A stretch of 64,000 bases of DNA from Mugil cephalus (lineage: Eukaryota; Chordata; Actinopteri; Mugiliformes; Mugilidae), in assembly GCF_022458985.1 (NCBI RefSeq), contig NC_061788.1, positions 1,051,264 to 1,115,263 on the forward strand. The letters run 5' to 3'. The position numbers were made by a program, and so were the translations under genes. A model generated the notes under the pieces. It was given only the letters and a program-made list of their open reading frames with translations. It was not told the origin of the DNA and searched no databases. Positions within the stretch are counted from its first letter, which is position 1. Every line of letters begins with the position of its first letter. Positions 1 through 12,000 of the stretch are shown one piece after another.

Positions 1-482
1 CTTTATTATTTTACTTTTATTTATTGTTGGAACTGAAATATTTACTGTGACTACGACAAAACAACAACATCCACAAACTAATCTGAGTCTCCAGGACGGA
101 ACGGAAGTAACTTAAGGTTTGACTTCATTACAGCACAGATGAATATTTAGATTAAGTTCTGCTCGATTTATTCTGCTCCTTCTTTTTCCACCAAACTATG
201 GGAACATTTCTGCAGCTTGATTTCTACTCGGATTGAACCAATGTTTCCTTTTGCTTTGAATATACGTAGTTTGGCTTCGCTGACCATCATCCGGTAACAA
301 GAAGTCGTTCTGAATCATTAATCTGATTATTTAGACAAACATCACATCCACTAATTAGACGCAGTAAAACTAAAACCACCTGAAACTATGCGACTCTGGA
401 TCTGTGTATTTTGCTCTGGCTCGTTCGGTTCTGGCTCGTTCTTCGGGTCACGTCCTGATTCTCGTGGTGTCGCCCCCTGCAG

Positions 483-2782
483 GCCAGAGCTGGTCCTCAC
501 CGTCCTGGACGGCCTCGATGTTCGAGTCCCTCGAAACATCTCCCGCTTCCTGGAGCAGCAACGCCACGCCCACTTCCTGGAATGCCGTTACCATGACGCC
601 CGCAACTTCCTGCAGGTCTGCCTCTTATTGAGAATCAATCATATTACATGTGATTGATTACGATGAACATACACTGGATAATAATCTCATTTTATTTGTT
701 GATTTTTACAAACCATTCGACACGATAAGTCACAGTTTATGATAAAACTGTGGCTTGTTTTGGTTTCTGATGTCACTTTAAGAGGCTCTGTGTGATGGAG
801 CTCGCGGGTCTGTTAGCTTGCTAGCGGGTCTGTTAGCTTAGCCCACGGCTACATATTTAGGTGTTTTTATTAATACGAATGAAAAACTTCACAGTGACTT
901 AAAGTTTGATGCTGTAGTGGAACAAATAACCAAAAAATGAACATGTGGCTGATGAGAGATGAGAGATGCAAACAATTAGATTTAATTTCATTTCATTTGG
1001 AGGAACAGATCTCATCATGTTAGAGTTAGTTAACTAACATGTTGTATATGTAACTTGAGACGGGACGGTGGACTTGAGGTTTTGAAACATTAAATAATAC
1101 TTTCAAAGTAAAACAGTTAAATAATCTGACCCAAGAAAAAGACAATATATGGAAATACTTTCCTTTAACTGTGTTAATGGTCTGGGCTCCTGTTAAAGTG
1201 TTAAAGTGTGATGATAAGATGGATAAATTACTGCATGGAAAATGGAAACTTCTCTCCAACAAAGTACTACATCTGGAATAACAAGAATCTCATGATAACA
1301 GCAAAGTATGGAAATAAAATAAAAAAATAAAAAATAAAATAAGAATAAAATAAAATAACACTGACTGGAGGAAAGTTTGGTTGGTTGGGGATAAGTTTTG
1401 TGTGAATAATAAAATGAATAGTAATGAATAATGAAGGAAGTGAATGAATAAAATTAAAACTCTTCTCTCTCCAGCTTCATCCCGACGACTCGTCTCCATC
1501 GGCTCTCGACTTCAGGAGGAAGGCGAAGTCGCTGCTACAGCTAACGGCTAAGACCCTGGCACAGCTGCACGTGCCCTTCTGGCTCAGCAGTGGCACCTGC
1601 CTGGGTATGCTAACATGCTAACCCCTCCCTATCAGTACATGCTAACCCTATCAGTACATGCTAAGATGCTAACCCCTCCCTGTGAGGACATGCTAAGATG
1701 CTAACCCCTCCCTATAAGGACATGCTAACATGCTAGCCCCTCCGTATAAGGACATGCTAACATGCTAAGCCCTCCCTATGAGTACATGCTAACATGCTAA
1801 CCCCTCCCTGTGAGGATATGCTAACATGCTAACCCCGCCCTATAAAAACATGCTAACCCTGTCAGTACATACTAACATGCTAACCCTATCAGTACATGCT
1901 AACATGCTAACCCCTCCGTATAAGGACATGCTAACCCTATCAGTACATGCTAACCCCTCCCTATAAGGACATGCTAACCCTATCAGTACATGCTAACATG
2001 CTAACCCCTCCCTATAAGGACATGCTAACCCTATCAGTACATGCTAAGATGCTAACCCCGCCCTATAAAGACATGCTAACCCTATAACCCTACTGATAGG
2101 GTTAGCTAGGGTTAGCTGATAGGGTTAGCTAAGCCATTCCCTCTCGCCCCCTGCAGGCTGGTTCAGGCAGTGCAGCATCATCTCGTACAGTCGTGACGTG
2201 GACATCGGTATTTTCGTGGAGGACTTCCGACCCGACATCGTGTCTGCGTTCAGAGACGCCGGCCTGTCACTCAAACACAAGTTTGGGAAGGTTAAACTTT
2301 GTTTCTTAATGAGTGTAAGTCAGTGTTTTGTTGTTATTGGTTTAATCTGTTGCTGTGTTGATCCTGAGCAGGTGGAGGACAGTCTGGAGTTGTCCTTCCT
2401 GAGTGAAGACGTCAAACTGGACATTTTCTTCTTCTACAAAGACGGAGACGTCTTCTGGAACGGGGGGACGCAGGCGAGGAGCGGCAGAAAGTTCAAGTAA
2501 AGGCTGATGTGATGAAAGCGCCATGTTCTTCTTCTGTGGTGGTTTGTGACGTAGATGCTCTGCTGCAGGTACGTCTTCCCTCGGTTCTCGCTCTGCTGGG
2601 CCGAGCTCCTGGAGCTGAAGGTTCGAGTCCCGTGTGAGACGCTGGACTACGTCACAGCCAACTACGGCGCCAGCTGGGACGTCCCGGTGAGGAACTGGGA
2701 CTGGAAGCGGTCGCCTAGCAACGTGCAGGAAAACGGGGTGTGGCCTGTGGCCGAGTGGGAGGAGCTTATCCAAGTGTATTGA
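483..2782 (+). CDS. fktn: Fukutin, C-terminal half (five last coding exons)
   Basis: Fukutin is a Golgi ribitol-5-phosphate transferase that builds the matriglycan-bearing glycan of alpha-dystroglycan. Coding exons read as 483-615, 1475-1604, 2157-2290, 2372-2496 and 2569-2782; all joins keep phase and all introns are GT-AG. The translation follows the fukutin C-terminal nucleotidyltransferase-like (LicD-related) domain: SSGTCLGWFRQC, then [10 protein letters not shown] with the DxD-type acidic motif, [32 protein letters not shown], the [12 protein letters not shown] segment and the end EWEELIQVY. About 244 residues are present against 461 in the human protein, so the N-terminal signal anchor and stem lie upstream of the window. 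The first exon begins with one base completing a codon from the previous exon. Intron 2 of the visible part is filled with a tandem repeat. Identification is by recalled family similarity and is very secure. Confidence 0.95.
1606..2125 (+). repeat. Minisatellite in fktn intron
   Basis: Irregular tandem array built on the core acatgctaacatgctaacc followed by variants of cctccctataagg. Single units are about 20-35 bp and lack a strict period. It occupies nearly the whole intron between the exons ending 1604 and starting 2157, so the fktn splice sites directly flank it. No open reading frame or mobile-element feature is seen. Confidence 0.9.
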
Positions 2783-2875
2783 AACAGAGCGAATTATCAA
2801 AAAGGCCTTTGAAGGCGACTGGACTCATAGATTTAAAAGATCTAGATTAGATTCAACTTTACACATGTTCAGTGA

Positions 2876-2881
2876 AATAAA
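2876..2881 (+). terminator. fktn: fktn polyadenylation signal
   Basis: AATAAA lies 94 bases after the fktn stop codon, with a second near-copy just downstream. It is the first canonical signal after the stop, which suggests a very short 3' UTR. Confidence 0.65.
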
Positions 2882-2970
2882 GGAATAAAACTAAATCCAC
2901 GCTGAATCTTATCTGTCGCCATTCAACATGTTCAGGTCCAGTCAGAGCTGGAGCAGTGGGACATAAGAGG

Positions 2971-3022
2971 GACGGGACAGGACAGGACAGGACAGGACAG
3001 GACAGGACAGGACAGGACGGGA
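2971..3022 (+). repeat. GGACA pentanucleotide microsatellite
   Basis: About nine tandem copies of ggaca/gacag with few mismatches, between fktn and the BED-finger remnant. Confidence 0.9.
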
Positions 3023-3189
3023 CGGACACATGGCAGCAGCTACAGTCACTGGTTGAGCTACTATGAACATATTGTACGGATGCATTAGATGTTGGTCGAC
3101 TATAAACAGAACTTAACATAATGACAGATGATGAATGAATATAGATGAAGTGAAAATGAACTAAATAATAAGCAGTAGTTTCCTAATGA

Positions 3190-3835
3190 TGCAGCGCTGG
3201 ACAATTCATCGAATCTTGATCGTGATTTCGATTTTGGCTTCTGGTGATTATAAAAACACTATAATAGAAGAAAAACGATTAATGTGCCGCACGGCGTGTT
3301 TGCAAGTTCCTACGCTTTAAAAGCACCATGAACCTCTGTGGCTGCAGCAGCGTGTGACGTGTGTGGGTCAGTAGTGGGTCAGTAGTGGGTCAGTAATGGA
3401 TCAGTAGTGGGTCAGTAGTGGATCATAGTGGGTCAGTGATTGGTAGAAAGCAGCCGGAGCCGTTAGTTAAAACACAGGGAGAACTTCGTCATTTTGGATT
3501 CAAACTGTCGGACGTGGAGAAGAAGTTTGTCGCGCTGTCGTGTCTGAACCTCAAAGCAACACGACAAGTTTATTTAACCATTTAAAGTTCTGCCATAAAG
3601 TGTCTATGACAAAATACTAAAGAAGCAAAAGACCCAAAAAAAGCGCAGCTCAGTCCTCCACTGAGGATCCATGTCCCACCGTCCCAGAGACAGAGACGGA
3701 GACCGAGGCTGTGACATTTATGCTATAAAACGTTTTAGTGGTTCAATAAATATGAATTTTAATAAAAAAAAAAAATTTAAATCAATGAATCGTGATCATT
3801 GTTCCCATAATTTTCCAGCCCCAAGTGTAATATTC
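3190..3835 (+). mobile_element. hAT/ZBED-type transposon remnant with degraded BED finger
   Basis: Reading + strand fragments gives HFGFKLSDVEKKF followed, in a shifted frame near 3561-3602, by TTSLFNHLKFCH. This is the order of a BED zinc finger in ZBED or hAT transposases (a W/H-F-x-F start, then the NTTNLFNHL-x-H segment). The Cys pair between the two blocks has been lost. The left edge near 3192 (cagcgctggacaattcat) resembles the inverted right edge near 3820-3828 (ccagcccc preceded by ataatttt), consistent with decayed terminal inverted repeats. The element is non-functional and only about 640 bp. No target duplication is certain. A tandem block with core gggtcagtagt lies inside it at 3363-3436. 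Confidence 0.6.
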
Positions 3836-3901
3836 ACTATGTTCTACAGGTTGTTTGACCCTTTACGAGGATCTCAGGCCACATTAGACCCTGATTAGAC
3901 G

Positions 3902-4045
3902 TTTCCTTGTTCTTCTTCATGGTTCCTAATAAACCAGTTCAGAGGGAACCTTGTTCTTCTTCATGGTTCCTGATAAACCAGTTCAGAGGGGACCTTGTTC
4001 TTCTTCATGGTTCCTGATAAACCAGGTCAGAGGGGGGACCTTGTA
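3902..4045 (+). repeat. Approximately 49-bp tandem repeat, three copies
   Basis: Three head-to-tail copies containing ccttgttcttcttcatggtt then cctgataaaccagttcagag. The third copy is slightly diverged. Intergenic, downstream of ufc1 (which is on the opposite strand). Confidence 0.85.
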
Positions 4046-4274
4046 GACCACATTAGACCCTGATTAGACCTGAGGATGTTTCCTGGATCTTCTCTGATTG
4101 GCTCAATGAAAACCACATGACACTAAACCTCACTGAGAGGAACCAGGAACCACGTTACCACATGTGGTTCCTGGTTCTAGATGGAGGGTTGAAGAACCTT
4201 TTGGATCAGACCTGGATGAACCTTGTCATAAATGTGATAAAATAAAGAGCTTGTCTTGTTTTTGTGAGTGAGAA

Positions 4275-4280
4275 TTTATT
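4275..4280 (-). terminator. ufc1: ufc1 polyadenylation signal
   Basis: On the minus strand AATAAA occurs about 160 bases downstream of the ufc1 stop codon, in an otherwise A/T-rich stretch. It is the first canonical hexamer in that direction. Confidence 0.55.
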
Positions 4281-4440
4281 TATATTTCTTCTTTACTCTC
4301 ATTGGTCCGTTAGAACAAACAGGAAGTGGTGCAGCTTGTTTACTCGTGGTGCATCATGGGAGAAGTCCCTGTTTGTAGTCCAGTCTGTGAATGCACTAAC
4401 GTGACGTCACCACACAGTCTCGTTGACACGCCAGATGACG

Positions 4441-4956
4441 TCACTCGGCCGTCGCCTCGCGCTGCCGCTCCTTGTGGCTCACAAGCCCCTTACCGACCAG
4501 GTCCGGGACCTCCACCGCGAGCCACGGACCCAGACCGAGCGCCATCAGGTGCGCGAGCCCGAACCGGGGAGCATTCCGGGCCCAGAGCGGCGCGAAGTGG
4601 TCCGTGAGGCAGATCCTCCCGCCCCGGTACATCTTCGCCGTCTTCCCGTCCAGCTCTGGTATCGCCACCTCGGGGGCGGTGTCCGGGTACGTCACCGGGA
4701 TGTCGAACTCCAACCGGAACTCGTAGCGCAGCAGCTCGTGGATGAACCAGCACGTCCCGGTCCAGCGCGTGCCGTCCGCGTTGGACTCGAGGCGGAACCA
4801 GTCGTTATCTGCCGCCTTGTTCTGCTCCACGAACCGGATCAGGGCCTGGTACTCCTCCTTCAGTCGCACCGGCCACCGCTCGCGGTCCCGCGGCCCCGCA
4901 TGCGTCTTCAGCAGCGGGATCTGGGACACCGCGCGACGCGTCGCCTCGTCCGCCAT
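4441..4956 (-). CDS. ufc1: UFM1-conjugating enzyme 1, intronless
   Basis: UFC1 is the E2-like enzyme that accepts UFM1 from UBA5 and passes it to the UFL1 ligase in ER-linked ufmylation. The 171-residue product (human 167) starts MADEATRR at 4956, the first Met that matches the family start. The frame stays open upstream to 5133, but that extension has no family similarity. Family segments are seen in order: [23 protein letters not shown], the UBC-like core with EFDIPVTYP and [16 protein letters not shown], then [13 protein letters not shown], which contains the active-site Cys (equivalent to human Cys116), and [17 protein letters not shown]. No residue critical to the family looks lost. The vertebrate gene normally has several introns, yet here the whole frame is one exon and strongly GC-rich at third positions. 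It may be an expressed retrocopy or an intron-loss allele. Confidence 0.95.
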   Translation of the reverse strand: MADEATRRAVSQIPLLKTHAGPRDRERWPVRLKEEYQALIRFVEQNKAADNDWFRLESNADGTRWTGTCWFIHELLRYEFRLEFDIPVTYPDTAPEVAIPELDGKTAKMYRGGRICLTDHFAPLWARNAPRFGLAHLMALGLGPWLAVEVPDLVGKGLVSHKERQREATAE

Positions 4957-5006
4957 TTTGCATTTGAAACACTTCCGCACAGATCGCGCTACGTCGGATG
5001 ACGCTG

Positions 5007-5057
5007 ACTTCCGGTCTGCCGCTGACTTCCGGTCTGCCGCTGACCAGTCACTTCCGG
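5007..5057. promoter_or_regulatory. Three ETS-type motifs upstream of ufc1
   Basis: ACTTCCGG occurs at 5007-5014, 5025-5032 and 5050-5057. The first two lie in an 18-bp direct duplication, and all are 50-100 bases upstream of the ufc1 start codon. On the ufc1 strand they read CCGGAAGT, the GABP/ELK-type ETS consensus typical of housekeeping promoters. Function is inferred from motif and position only. Confidence 0.45.
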
Positions 5058-5133
5058 ACGGGATTTTCAAAGCAAAAAGGGTCCAACTCATTCTAGTTAA
5101 GTTTGATCTCAAGGAACCGGACCAGTAACACAA

Positions 5134-5815
5134 CAGAATAATAACCTTTAAATAAACAACTCCGGATTTTTAACATTTGTTTTAGTCAAAGAAGAACAAG
5201 GAGATTAATAAAGTATCATTTAAATATTCTGTCCACTTCTCCGACTAAAACAGTGGAGAAATTAGGACGAGAAGTTGTGGTCGAAATGTTGCAGTCCTCC
5301 ATGTAATTTCCATACTGATTTCATGCTGATTTCATGCTGAATTCATGCTGATGTTGAACTCCACATACTCCTCAGCACCTCAGCCAGTGACGCTGAGACT
5401 GAATAAGTGATCAGGAAGCTCGGTCACTGGCTGCAGACAGTGGAGGTAAAGAGACACTAAACAAACCCCGACCACCCTCTCCACCACATGACAGACACAC
5501 AACAGAGCTGCTTCTCCAAGAGGGAGCAAAACTAAAATGAGGATGTCAGTTCCTTGCCTTTTATTTATTTGGTCCTTTTACAGTTTTGTAAAATATTCTC
5601 ATTTCACTGGTGTTTACTGGGTTTCCTTTGAGACCATTTGCATTTATGGATGTAAAACTTTTAGAGTAAAAGATCATTTTCTGGAGGCCTCGTCCCTCTT
5701 TATATTTTTTCTTTACTTTTTTGTAATGTTTCCATCATTTATATTATTGTTTCTTTCCAACTGTGACACGGATAAAATAAACGGGGCTGCTGTAGTTGCC
5801 GCTATCTGCCTGTAG
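5134..5815. other. Intergenic region between divergent ufc1 and ythdc1
   Basis: A/T-rich sequence with short direct repeats of the type catgctgatttcatgctg near 5320-5350. An open frame at 5537-5815 is hydrophobic but has no recognisable homology or splice context, so I do not call it a gene. The right edge should contain the ythdc1 5' UTR. Confidence 0.5.
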
Positions 5816-6016
5816 GTGGCGGTCGTTCACGTCGCTGCTGTTTCTGAGCAGCAGGAGAAGAAGAAGGAGACAATAGACGCAGTCGCTGTTTTTCTCTTCG
5901 CTGCCGCTTTCCGATGTTTTCACATTTTTACAGTTTCCTTTGAGAAAAATAAACAAAAACGTTGTCACCTACAGTGTTACCTGCGCGCGAGGCAGGAGCA
6001 CGTCACAGCGGGGAAG

Positions 6017-9000
6017 ATGGCGGCCGACCGGCGCGAGGACAAAGGTGAGGCTGCCTGTTAGCATTAGCATGTGTGTTGTTTCGTGTTTGAGCTACGGGTC
6101 CGTCAGTTTAGGATGATCGGTCCTTCTAGTTTACTACTAGTGACCCGTTAACCTGTCGGTTAGCTGCGCCCATTAGCCTGTTAGCTGCGCCCATTAGCCT
6201 GTTAGCTGCGCCCATTAGCTTGTTAGCTATGCCCATTAGCCTGTTAGTTGCCGCTAACAGCGTAACCAGACTCCATTCATAAATCTCCGCTTTCTGAGAT
6301 CTGGACACGAACCGCTTTCCTGCCAACACTTCCACGGTCTGTGGAACAGACGGAGATTTTCTGGGATCGTACGGCCTTAAAGTCATGACAGTGAAATATG
6401 TTTAATATTAATAATTTAAGTTTGTAAACCACACGCACACGGAATCGCGCACTGAGGCGTGTGCGCGTGCGCGTGACCGTGCGCCCATGCACTTCCAGGA
6501 CTTACCTGGTCCCGTTTGTCACCCAGGACCGGATTCAGTTGTAGGTGGCAGACTTCACTTTATACAAGAAATACATACATACTCATGGTGTTTTCTGCGA
6601 GGATCTGTTTGGAGACTTCACTCCAAAAAAAAAGAATTATTGCCTTAATTGGACTCTAATAGGAGAAGTTAAGTGCATGTAAACACGTTACTACGACTAC
6701 AATCTCAGTTCTCCTTCTCCAATCAAGACGCCCAGATAATGAAAGAAGTAATTGGAATTTTTCCTCCATAAACTCTGAGCTGGCGTGTGACCCCTGAACA
6801 GAAACATCCAAGAAAGCCGGTTGTAGAGGAAGGTAAACAGAGCCAGTAGAGGAACCGTCTGAGGGACAGCGCCATCTATCTGCACCACAAGTAGCTCCAC
6901 GTTACTACCAGATTAACAAAGCTGAACTATTTTCCATCTGGTTGGTGTTTAAATGCCGGTGTGCTGCATGAATGACTCTTGTTTTATTGAAAAGACACGT
7001 ATCGCCCCCTAGTGTGGAGGAGGAGAACATGTTCGGTTATTTTATGTCTCCGCTGCCTGTAAACTGGGACAAGGACGCACTCAGAAAGAATTTCAAGCAT
7101 CAAGCGTGTAGGAGACATGTTGTAGGAGACATGCAGGAGACGTGTAGGAGACGTGTTGTAGGAGACGTGTTGAGACGTGTAGGAGACGTGTTGTAGGAGA
7201 CGTGTTGTAGGAGACGTGCAGGAGACGTGTTGTAGGAGACGTGTTGTAGGAGACATGTTGAGACGTGCAGGAGACGTGTAGAGACGTGTAGGAGACGTGT
7301 AGGAGACGTGCAGGAGACGTGTAGGAGACGTGTTGTAGGAGACGTGTCGGAGACATGTAGGAGACGTGTAGGAGACGTGTTGTAGGAGACGTGCAGGAGA
7401 TGTGTAGGAGACGTGCAGGAGACGTGTTGTAGGAGACGTGCAGGAGATGTGTAGGAGACGTGCAGGAGACGTGTAGGAGACGTGCAGGAGACGCGCAGGA
7501 GACGTGCAGGAGACGCGCAGGAGACGTGCAGGAGACGTGTCGGAGACGTGTTGTAGGAGACGTGTTGTAGGAGACGTGTTGTAGGAGACGTGTTGTAGGA
7601 GACGTGTTGTAGGAGACGTGTAGGAGACGTGCAGGAGACGTGCAGGAGACGTGTAGGAGACGTGCAGGAGACGTGTAGGAGACGGATGACGGGAGAAATA
7701 GTGTTGGCAGGAACTGACTTCGTACCTGATTCACGACGCTGTGCGTCCAGGTTAATTCTGGATTGTGTCCATTAACGAATCCACTAAAAACAGGAAGGAG
7801 CTGATCTCGTTGGGATGAATCCTGTTTGTTTCAGAGGGAGAACTCAGCGTTCTGGAGGATCTGTTGACAGAAGCTCCAGACCAGGACGACGAACTCTACA
7901 ACCCCGAGACGGAGCGCGACATCAGCGACAAGAAAGGTGAAACAACAAGTACTTCTACTGGTACCACAAGTACTAGTACCACTGGTATTGCAGGAAGTAG
8001 TTCTGGATCCGCTGGTACTTTAAACCCTGGTTTCTGTCTGACAGGAACGAAGAGGAAAAGTGAGCGCTCGGACAGCCAGGACCTGAAGAGGCTCCGCCCC
8101 TCTACAGGCCACACCCCCTCCAGATCATCCTCCACCAATAAGAGAGCGCCGGGGCCCTCAGCAACATCTTCTAAGAAGTTATCGAGCCCTCGCAGCCGCC
8201 ATGTTGCCTCCACCTACCGCCACGAGTACTACGATGAAAGAAAGGGACGGAGGCCAACCAGGGGGGACACCAGGCCCCGCAGAGGAGAGGACGTCCACCG
8301 GAGGGAGTCCCAGAGAGGCCTGGAGGGCCTCAGCCAGGTACGAGGACGGATACTGGTAGTACTGCTAGTAGTACTACTGGTACTAGGACTGAGACTGGTA
8401 GTACTGCTAGTAGTACTACTGGTACTAGGACGGATACTGGTAGTACTTCTAGTAGTACTACTGGTACTAGGACTGATACTGGTAGTACTTCTAGTAGTAC
8501 TACTGGTACTAGGACGGATACTGGTAGTACTTCTAGTAGTACTACTGTTACTAGGACGGATACTGGTAGTACTTCTAGTGGTACTACTGGTACTAGGACG
8601 GATGCTGGTAGTACTGCTAGTAGTACTACTGGTACTAGGACTGATACTGGTAGTACTGCTAGTAGTACTACTGGTACTAGGACTGATACTGGTAGTACTT
8701 CTAGTAGTACTACTGGTACTAGGACTGATCCTGCTGATACTCACTTTAATTTGATCTCATGTTATTTTGTCTTTTGTGTGTTTACTTTCATATGAAACGA
8801 AGCTACGGTGAAAAAGTAATTTCCCATTAAAGTCATTAAAGTCTAAATCATCTCGTCTCTGTTGTCAGAAGTTGAGGCGTGATGAACGTCCAAGCCCCGC
8901 CCCCCGCGAGGAGGCCGACCAATCTGAGGATGAGGGGGCGGAGTATGGATCAGAACAGGCGTCCGGTAGCTCCTCCCCTGCTGCCTCCCACGTAGAGGAG

Positions 9001-12000
9001 GAGGAGGAGGAGGAGGAGGAGCAGGAGGAGGAAGAGGAGGAGGAGGAGGAGGAGGAAGAGGAAGAGGAGGGCATGGAGGAGGAGGAGGAGGAGGAGGAAG
9101 AGGAAGAGGAGGAGGAAGGAGAGAAGGAGGAGGAGGAGTACGAGCGGCGCGGAGCTGAAGGGAACGACTATGACACTCGCAGTGAGGCAGGCGACTCACG
9201 CTCCGCCTCCTCCGTCAGTTTCTCTGACGACGGCGAGTCGGCACGGTCAGGCTCCGCCTCCGACGCCTCAGGTAACCATGACAACCACATGACAGCAGCC
9301 AGCTGTTCTTGGAGTAGAGGAGTTGTGTAATCTGTGCTTTTGTATTGAAGGGTCAGAGAAGAAGCGTGAGAAGCTGTCGTCGTCGGTGCGAGCTGTCCGT
9401 AAAGGCCTAGAGAGTAAGCCCCGCCCCCTTTCAATAAGCCCTGCCCCTTTACATCAAGCCCCGCCCTCTTGCCCAGCATTCACTCCTCCATGTTCCTTCT
9501 GTTGCTGCAGATCCCACCAGTAAACTACGCTACATCCTGAGAGACGCTCGCTTCTTCCTCATAAAGAGCAACAACCACGAGAACGTGTCCTTGGCCAAAG
9601 CGAAGGTAGGTGCCGCCACTTCCTGTCGTTGTCGTTGCCGTGTCAACTGTTTCCTGACGGCTGTCATCCACAGGGCGTCTGGTCGACGCTTCCCGTCAAC
9701 GAGAAGAAGCTGAACGCTGCTTTCCGATCGGCACGGAGCGTCGTCCTCGTCTTCTCCGTGAGGGAGAGCGGAAAGTTCCAAGGTCCGCCATTGTTCCTTC
9801 AGCTTCTTCTTCTGTGGTGTCCCACACGTTCTGACTTTGTCTTGTCGGCGTCATCCTCAGGTTTTGCTCGTCTGGCGTCGGAGTCTCATCATGGTGGTTC
9901 TCCCATTCACTGGGTCCTCCCTGCCGGCATGAACGCCAAGATGCTGGGGGGAGTCTTCAAGATCGATTGGCTCTGCAGGTGAGCGCAGACTTCCTGTCAC
10001 TTCCTGTCACTTCCTGTCAGTACTTCTTACTTCCTGTTTCTTGTCTAACTTTGATGACGTTCGTTTCAGGAGGGAACTCCCGTTCATAAAGACGGCCCAC
10101 CTTTCCAACCCATGGAACGAACACAAGCCGGTCAAGATCGGCCGAGACGGTCAGGTGAGCTGGTCCTGGTCCTGGTTCTGGTCCTGGTCCTGGTCCTGGT
10201 CCTGGCCCTGGTTCTGGTTCTGGTCCTGGTCCTGGTCCTGGTCCTGGTCCTGGTCCTGGTCCTGGCTCTGGTTCTGGTCCTGGTCCTGGCTCTGGTTCTG
10301 GTTCTGGTTCTGGTCCTGGCCCTGGTCCTGGTCCTGGCCCTGGCCCTGGCCTAACGTCTGTGTTTCTATGTCTCAGGAGATTCAGCCGGACGTCGGTGCT
10401 CAGCTTTGTGCCCTGTTCCCATTGGATGAAAGCGTTGACGTTCATCTGGTCGCTCGCCGTGTTCGCCACAAACGCCGGACGCCGTCGGAGCCGCGGCCGC
10501 GAGGTCGACCACCGCAGCGTGAACCGGGAAGGTTAGCCAATCACCAAGCTCCTCTTCCCGCTTCCTGTTCTTCTTCTGCTGCGACCACGGCGCCCCCCGC
10601 TGGACGACAGAGAGCGCCGTCGCTAGCCGCTGGCTAGCGTCCGCTCCACGCCGCCATGCCTCGTTCTGCGTCTCCGGTTCTCGGGCTGAGAGTGAATCAG
10701 AGCTTTGGTTTCTCTGAATTTAAGTTGAGCTAAACGCTGAGGACGGTTTAAGTTCATCTGACGTCATTTTTGTTTTCTACATTTTTTTAAAAAAAATCTC
10801 AACCAGAATTTCTTCTGAAGTTTGTTGTTGTTCATTGTGAAGCGCCCTGTCTTTCCAGGATGTCGACACTACACAGGAAAAACAGGTCTCAGTGTTGGGC
10901 TGAACCTTTCAGAATAAAAGCATTGGACTGAAGGAAGGGGCGGGGCGAGGGAGGGGCAAGCGAGGTAGAACTAACAGGGAGAGAGAGGGAGAAAGAAATT
11001 GGGAGGAGCCTCCGATGTTGGTACAGGTTGTTCAAACAGGGGCGGCGCCTTTGGACTGTATCCAATGAAAAGGTATGCTGTGTTGGGGGCGGGGCCTCTG
11101 GACTGTATCCAATGAGAACGTGTGCTGTGTTGGGGGCGGGGCCTCTGGACTGTATCCAATGAGAAGGTGAGCTGTGTTGGGGGCGGGGCCTCTGGACTGT
11201 ATCCAATGAGAAGGTGTGCTGTGTTGTGGGTGGGGCCTCTGGACTGTATCCAATGAGAAGGTGAGCTGTGTTGGGGGCGGGGCCTGTGATTTCTGTGTAG
11301 AAATACAGGAAGGACTGAATTACAAAATGAAATCCTCTTGGACTGACAGAGTGATACCCCCCCACCCCCACCCACCAGTGGACCTTCTATTGCACCCCTC
11401 CCCTTCCACCCTCACCCCCCCTCCCCTCCTCCCCGCCCCCAGGCCACACACACGCTCAGAATCAGGACTGGTGTTATGAACTGAATATAAAGTGTGTGTG
11501 AGGGGAGGAGCCGCAGAGGAGGTGGGAGGAGCCGAGGATTGTTTCTGTTGGACTGTTGGAGGTGTGGAGGGGGTGGGGCTGGTCTGAGAGGGGCGGGGCA
11601 ATGTGTGTTGATTGACAGGACTGCACCATCATCATCATCATCACCATCACTTCCCCCCACACCCTTTGAGAATAAGAGGGTTTGTTTTAAAGACGTTAAC
11701 ATGGACTCAGTGTAAAGTGTTTCCTCCTCAGAAGCGGTATGTCGTCCTCTCATAGGACACTTCTGTCTTATTCTGTGTGTGAAGCAACAGACTCGACTAA
11801 TGTAATGTAGGTCAGACTGGGACTAATCTAATCTAGGACACACTGAGACTAATCTAATCTAGGACAGACTGAGACTAATCTAATCCAGGACAGACTGGGA
11901 CTAATCTAATCCAGGACAGACTGGGACTAATCTAATCCAGGACAGACTGGACAATCTAGGTCAGACTAGGACTAATCTAATCTAGGACAGACGGACTAAT

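Noticed and set aside
4423-5128. Plus-strand open frames opposite ufc1
   Set aside because: Shadows of the GC-rich ufc1 frame, without homology or splice context.
5537-5815. 92-residue hydrophobic frame, possible small membrane protein
   Set aside because: Very A/T-rich, Phe/Ser-dominated, no homology, and it ends at the probable ythdc1 5' UTR.
7093-7734. Minus-strand 213-residue frame of [10 protein letters not shown] repeats
   Set aside because: Lies wholly in the ythdc1 intron-1 minisatellite.
8843-9199. Pro-rich and Ser-rich minus-strand frames
   Set aside because: They are the reverse of the Glu-rich ythdc1 exon 4, which is well supported by homology and phase.
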